A stretch of 41,355 nt of DNA from Gammaproteobacteria bacterium (lineage in GTDB: Bacteria; Pseudomonadota; Gammaproteobacteria; Arenicellales; JAANXG01): contig JAHEKE010000001.1 in NCBI GenBank assembly GCA_024638505.1, forward strand, positions 252,263 through 293,617, read 5' to 3'. The notes beneath the pieces were generated by a model. It did not search any database. It was not told where the DNA came from and worked only from the letters and a program-made list of their open reading frames with translations. Of the stretch, positions 37,090 through 41,355 are shown one piece after another. Made by a program: the position numbers and the translations under genes. Within the stretch, counting starts at the first letter, position 1, and the number at the start of each line of letters is the position of its first letter.

Positions 37090-38964
37090 ATGACATATTC
37101 CCGAAACTTTGAAGTCATCGTCATCGGAGGCGGACATGCCGGTACGGAGGCGGCGTTGGCTGCCGCGCGTATGGGTTGCGCTACGCTACTATTAACCCAA
37201 AACCTGGAAACGCTGGGTCAAATGTCCTGCAATCCGGCCGTCGGCGGCATCGGCAAGGGGCATATTGTTAGAGAGATTGATGCCCTGGGCGGGGCGATGG
37301 CGCGCGCGATTGATCGGGCAGGGATACAGTTCCGTACGCTGAATTCGCGCAAAGGTCCGGCGGTAAGAGCAACCAGAGCCCAAGCCGACCGCAACCTGTA
37401 CAGGCTCGCGATAAGGGAGATCCTGGAGGCAGAACCTAGTTTAACGCTGCTCCAGCAGTCAGTGAATGATTTGATTATTACGCAGGGGGAGATTGTAGGA
37501 GTAAGAACGGATCTGGGCCTTGCGTTTAACGCGCCGGCAGTTGTTTTAACCACGGGCACGTTCCTCAGCGGCAAGATCCATATCGGCATGCACAATGCCC
37601 CGGGTGGGCGCATCGGCGATCCTCCGGCCAACACCCTGGCGGCAAGATTGCGCGAAATGCCGTTTCGTGTGGACAGATTGAAAACTGGGACACCGCCGCG
37701 GTTGGACGGAAGGACCATTGATTTCAGCGGGCTGGAGGAGCAGCCTGGTGATGACCCAACCCCCGTTTTTTCCTTTATCGGCGACGTGCGAGAGCACCCG
37801 GAACAGATCTGCTGTCATATCACGCATACCAATGTCCGTACGCACGACATAATAACCGGCGCGCTGGACCGCTCGCCCCTGTTTTCCGGCGTAATCGAGG
37901 GGACTGGGCCGCGCTACTGCCCGTCTATAGAAGACAAGGTGGTTCGGTTCAGTGACCGGGAGGCGCACCAAATTTTCATTGAGCCTGAGGGTCTGCGTAC
38001 GCGTGAGATTTATCCCAACGGGATCTCCACCAGTTTACCGTTTGACGTGCAGTGGCAGATGGTGCGGTCGGTAAAAGGATTCGAGCGAGCGGTTATTCTC
38101 CGGCCCGGTTATGCCATCGAGTACGATTACTTTGATCCAAGGGACCTCAAGCCGCACTTGGAAACGAAGTACATCGCGGGTCTTTTCTTTGCCGGCCAGA
38201 TTAATGGAACGACGGGTTACGAGGAAGCGGCTGGACAGGGAATAGTAGCCGGCATTAACGCGGCGCGCCGGGTGCAGCAAAAAGAGCCATGGTGGCCGAG
38301 ACGGGACCAGGCTTACATTGGGGTGCTGATTGATGATCTTATTACTTCCGGAGCGGATGAACCTTACAGGATGTTCACCTCCCGCGCCGAATACAGGCTG
38401 TTACTGCGCGAAGACAACGCCGACCTGCGGTTGACGGAAACGGGGCGCATGCTGGGTGTCGTGGGGGATGCGCGCTGGCGTCGTTTCTGCTTAAAACGCG
38501 ATGCCATCACAGCGGAGGCTGAACGCCTGGCGGCCACCTGGGTGCAGCCGGGAACGCTGGACTCCACTGTCGAGGCCGATATCCTGGGTCAGCCGCTCAC
38601 CAAGGAGGCTAGTCTGATGATGTTGCTACGCAGGCCGGAGGTAAGCTACGACAAACTTATGACTCTGCTTGGCGAAGGTGTGGCCCGGACCGATGCTGAG
38701 GTTGCGGAGCAATTGGAAATACAGGCCAAGTATTCAGGTTACATCGAACGACAGCAGACGGAAATCTCCCGCCAGCGCCGCCACGAGTCGACCAGGCTGC
38801 CGGCGGAACTAGACTATGTGGATGTGCGCGGACTGTCGTCCGAAGTGGTGCAAAAGCTCAATCGACATAAACCGGTGACCATCGGGCAGGCTGCGCGCAT
38901 TTCAGGGGTTACACCGGCGGCGATTTCCCTGCTGCTGATCCACTTAAAGAAGCGCGCGGCGTGA
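37090..38964 (+). CDS. mnmG: tRNA uridine-5-carboxymethylaminomethyl modification enzyme MnmG (GidA)
   Basis: 624 residues from the ATG at 37090 (E. coli 629). I chose this start because [20 protein letters not shown] is the family N-terminus; an ATG at 37030 would add 20 residues that do not look homologous. The FAD-binding [17 protein letters not shown], the [20 protein letters not shown] motif with its Cys, and the C-terminal helical domain ([33 protein letters not shown]) are intact. With MnmE it adds the carboxymethylaminomethyl group to wobble uridine. It is not followed by rsmG or parAB, unlike in many relatives. Confidence 0.97.
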   Translation: MTYSRNFEVIVIGGGHAGTEAALAAARMGCATLLLTQNLETLGQMSCNPAVGGIGKGHIVREIDALGGAMARAIDRAGIQFRTLNSRKGPAVRATRAQADRNLYRLAIREILEAEPSLTLLQQSVNDLIITQGEIVGVRTDLGLAFNAPAVVLTTGTFLSGKIHIGMHNAPGGRIGDPPANTLAARLREMPFRVDRLKTGTPPRLDGRTIDFSGLEEQPGDDPTPVFSFIGDVREHPEQICCHITHTNVRTHDIITGALDRSPLFSGVIEGTGPRYCPSIEDKVVRFSDREAHQIFIEPEGLRTREIYPNGISTSLPFDVQWQMVRSVKGFERAVILRPGYAIEYDYFDPRDLKPHLETKYIAGLFFAGQINGTTGYEEAAGQGIVAGINAARRVQQKEPWWPRRDQAYIGVLIDDLITSGADEPYRMFTSRAEYRLLLREDNADLRLTETGRMLGVVGDARWRRFCLKRDAITAEAERLAATWVQPGTLDSTVEADILGQPLTKEASLMMLLRRPEVSYDKLMTLLGEGVARTDAEVAEQLEIQAKYSGYIERQQTEISRQRRHESTRLPAELDYVDVRGLSSEVVQKLNRHKPVTIGQAARISGVTPAAISLLLIHLKKRAA

Positions 38965-39000
38965 TTCTACTTATTTTTTGATGCCGGTGCGCCTGATCAT

Positions 39001-40488
39001 CTACTCAGTTTCCGCTTTTATGCCCGGCGCCTGGGCTAATTGAAACATAGGCCGCAAGCTATAGAACAGCTGTCGATAGGCCCCGTAAGCGGCTGCATAG
39101 GCGGGCCGGTGATCATTATTCGGGGCCACTGTATCGCATTCGTTGTTCAGACGCTCTATCGCTGATGGTAGATCAGGCAAAGCGCCGACCGCGACTGCCG
39201 CGAGCAGCGCGCTGCCGACGGGGGCGGTGTCAGTGTTGCGAGGAATGTCGACTGGCAGCCCAGTGAGATCAGCGCGGATCGCTGCCCATAATTCGCTTTT
39301 GGCGCCACCGCCGAGGAGGATGATGCGATTGAGGCTCACGCCCAACTCTTTTAAACGGTCGGCGACGTCCCGCATGGCAAAGGCGGTACCCTCGAGCACC
39401 GCTCTGGCCATATGCGCTCTGCTGTGGGCAGGGGTCAGGCCATAAAAGCAGGCGCGCGCCGACGCCACCCATTCCGGCGCCATGGTTCCGCTCAAACCGG
39501 GCAGAAAGGTCAGGCCCTCGGCGCCGGGCGGCACGGTGCCCGCGAGCCGATCAAATTCAGCGATTTGGTCGAGTTTAAGTACTTGCTTAAACCAGGTAAG
39601 TGCGCCGCCGGAGAGCCAGCCGGGATTTTCGATTAAAAACTTACCGCCCGGATAAGCGTGGGTCTCGACCAAACACTGATCATCCAGAATGGCCTCACTG
39701 TGAACGGCGCCAACAACTTCTGCCGTCCCGAGCACACAAACAAGGCACCCGGGAGAAATAACGCCTGCCCCCAGGGGGGTGGAGAAATCGTCTCCGGTGC
39801 CCACAGCGACTGTTGTCCCCTCTGGTAATCCGGTGAGACGGCTTCCCTGCGCAGTAATTTCCCCCGCGCGTGCTTCCGCGCGCGCGATCTCCGGAAGCTC
39901 CGCGCGCGCAATGCCGAACAGATCCAGTAGGTGGGGATCAAAATCGCGATTGGCGAGGGAATACAGCATGGTGGTGGAGGCCAAGCCGTGATCCATAACA
40001 TGGCTACCGCATAATCGATAGACGAGATACGATGACGGCTGATGAAAAATGCATCCAGTTTTTGCCTGCACAATGTGGCTTTTAAGCCAACGAATCTTAG
40101 CCGCCATATGGGAGGCATCGAGCATTACTCCGGTTAATTTCTGAATGTCCGCCGCCGGCAGGCCCGAAAGCTCAGACTCAGCGCGTCGATCCATCCAGAT
40201 GAGACAGGGGTGCACCACACGCCCGTCCCGGCGCAGGGCGATACAGCCGTCCAGCTGGCCACCGATACCCAGGGCGCTGATCTGGGTGGGTTTGATTTTT
40301 GCCTGGTGGAGGGCTCGCCCGATGGCCGGCGCCAACGCGGCAAGCCACAGCTCCGGATTCTGTTCTGCCCACCCGGGTTGAGGAAAGGACGGCTGATAGG
40401 GTACGGCCGCCTCACCCCTAACGCATAAAAGCTGGTCGACGACAACCGCTTTCAGGCTTTGCGTGCCGATGTCGATGCCGATAATCAT
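39001..40488 (-). CDS. FGGY-family sugar kinase (xylulokinase-like)
   Basis: 495 residues. The two-domain FGGY fold is clear: GIDIGTQSLKAVVVD at the N-terminus (phosphate 1 loop), GWAEQNPELW, GIGGQLDG, the middle WMDRRAESEL, GTGDDFSTPLGAG, and the C-terminal LLGGGAKSELWAAIRADLTG signature. This last element and the length are closest to xylulokinases (XylB), but FGGY substrates are hard to predict, so I leave the symbol empty. Its start overlaps the stop of the DeoR-type regulator by 4 nt, so the two form an operon. It is convergent with mnmG, with 36 bp between stops. Confidence 0.88.
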   Translation of the reverse strand: MIIGIDIGTQSLKAVVVDQLLCVRGEAAVPYQPSFPQPGWAEQNPELWLAALAPAIGRALHQAKIKPTQISALGIGGQLDGCIALRRDGRVVHPCLIWMDRRAESELSGLPAADIQKLTGVMLDASHMAAKIRWLKSHIVQAKTGCIFHQPSSYLVYRLCGSHVMDHGLASTTMLYSLANRDFDPHLLDLFGIARAELPEIARAEARAGEITAQGSRLTGLPEGTTVAVGTGDDFSTPLGAGVISPGCLVCVLGTAEVVGAVHSEAILDDQCLVETHAYPGGKFLIENPGWLSGGALTWFKQVLKLDQIAEFDRLAGTVPPGAEGLTFLPGLSGTMAPEWVASARACFYGLTPAHSRAHMARAVLEGTAFAMRDVADRLKELGVSLNRIILLGGGAKSELWAAIRADLTGLPVDIPRNTDTAPVGSALLAAVAVGALPDLPSAIERLNNECDTVAPNNDHRPAYAAAYGAYRQLFYSLRPMFQLAQAPGIKAETE

Positions 40489-41285
40489 CCTGCTGGTTTA
40501 ACGCGCTTGGACTTCCCGTCACCAGCCACCTGTACGCGCACCGCAGCGCCAGCCAGAGCCCGCGCTATCGTCTCCTGCGGCTCGCGATCGACGATAAGGT
40601 CTGCAATAGAAGCCAGCGGGCAGACGTTCTCGAACATGCGGCTGCCAAACTTGCTGTGATCCAAAAGCAGGACGGTTTGTTTTGATTGTTCAATCATCTT
40701 CCTTTTAACCCAGCTGGCTTCGGTATCGGCATCGGTCACGTGGGTTGCCGTAATGCCGCCCGCGCCAATTATTGCTTTATTGGCCTGATACCGGCTTAAA
40801 AATGCCGACGTTTCCTGACCGTAAACCGCGCTCTCCGTTTCCCTGTAAGTACCGGGGCACAGCATAACGCGAAAGTTCCTGATGCCGCCCAGGCTCTGCG
40901 CCACGGGTAGACAGTTGGTCAAGACGGTAAGCTCCAGCGGGCTGGCGGCCAGCGCGCGGGCAAACTGGGAGGTTGTGGACCCCGAGTCAATCATCAGCAC
41001 GTCACCTGGTTCAATCAGCGTCACGGCGAGCTGCGCAATCCGTTGGCGCGCAGCAACATTATACTCGCGCCTTTGCAGCAGGTTGGGCTCCGAGGTGAGC
41101 GACCGGCTGGCTGCACCACCGTAGGTCCGGCTTACCAGGCCACGCGCCGTGAGTTGATCGATGTCGCGGCGAATGGTTTCGGTGGTGACGCCGAACTGCT
41201 CCGCCAGGGAAGATATACGCACCGTGACGTCACTGTTTAAACGGGAAAGAATACGCTCCCATCGCTCATCTTTAGATAGCCGCAT
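40485..41285 (-). CDS. DeoR/GlpR-family transcriptional regulator
   Basis: 266 residues. The N-terminal winged helix-turn-helix (RISSLAEQFGVTTETIRRDI, about 23-42) is followed by the family's LxxRGLVSRTYGGA linker and a DeoR C-terminal sugar-phosphate sensor domain (DSGSTTSQFARAL near residue 100, IGAGGI near 173). Such regulators usually repress nearby sugar-use genes until a phosphorylated sugar binds. It precedes and overlaps the FGGY kinase gene and probably controls it and any transport genes beyond the window edge. Only 70 bp upstream are available; no operator can be assigned. Confidence 0.93.
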   Translation of the reverse strand: MRLSKDERWERILSRLNSDVTVRISSLAEQFGVTTETIRRDIDQLTARGLVSRTYGGAASRSLTSEPNLLQRREYNVAARQRIAQLAVTLIEPGDVLMIDSGSTTSQFARALAASPLELTVLTNCLPVAQSLGGIRNFRVMLCPGTYRETESAVYGQETSAFLSRYQANKAIIGAGGITATHVTDADTEASWVKRKMIEQSKQTVLLLDHSKFGSRMFENVCPLASIADLIVDREPQETIARALAGAAVRVQVAGDGKSKRVKPAG

Positions 41286-41355
41286 TTCTCCTTTACAGAC
41301 CTTTAAGCCTTTGCCGCGACCACGTCGTCAGCGAACTCAGCGAAACCAAAACCCC

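Overview
The window looks like the replication-origin region of a gammaproteobacterium, probably marine. The grounds are the gyrB-dnaN-dnaA | rpmH-rnpA-yidC-mnmE backbone, a GyrB of gammaproteobacterial length, MlaA, ApaG/ApaH and SrkA homologues, a giant cadherin-type surface protein with a C-terminus of a kind I know from marine bacteria, and an M24-family protein that closely matches the DMSP lyase DddP. No species can be named from the sequence alone.

Layout. (1) 1-4080: the 3' end of a very large cadherin-repeat surface protein, overlapping by 4 nt a membrane-bound PAS-GGDEF-GGDEF-EAL cyclic-di-GMP enzyme. (2) 4313-5056: a TPR-type gene cut short at its 3' end. (3) 5176-11021, minus strand: a peptide-type ABC importer (Tat-exported binding protein, two permeases, one fused double ATPase), with a strong intrinsic terminator and a 54-codon small ORF between the binding-protein gene and the permeases. 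(4) 11164-18730: an unusual lipase-like/GDPD fusion, a GT39-like membrane glycosyltransferase, SrkA kinase, a membrane PAS-DEDDh exonuclease and a convergent CBS-DUF294 nucleotidyltransferase-like protein. (5) 19005-22664: rhomboid protease, then the compact mlaA-pip-apaH-apaG run. (6) 22687-31591: the origin core. gyrB, dnaN and dnaA run left and rpmH, rnpA, yidC and mnmE run right. A DnaA-box cluster beside an AT-rich stretch lies between dnaN and dnaA, and two head-to-head parS-like sites lie between gyrB and dnaN, where recF is usually found. (7) 31662-36991, minus strand: the DddP-like gene and a MoxR-DUF58-TgpA operon, which together separate mnmE from mnmG. (8) 37090-38964: mnmG. It is not followed by rsmG-parA-parB but by a convergent FGGY sugar kinase and its DeoR-family regulator.

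How it fits together. The core supplies initiation (DnaA, DnaN, GyrB, oriC, parS), the P RNA protein, the YidC insertase and the MnmE/MnmG tRNA-modification pair. The flanks are accessory: adhesion and c-di-GMP control, peptide uptake, envelope lipid handling (the lipase-GDPD fusion, MlaA), possible DMSP cleavage, and sugar phosphorylation. recF and yidD are absent from their usual places. I see no tRNA, rRNA, CRISPR array, insertion sequence or prophage.
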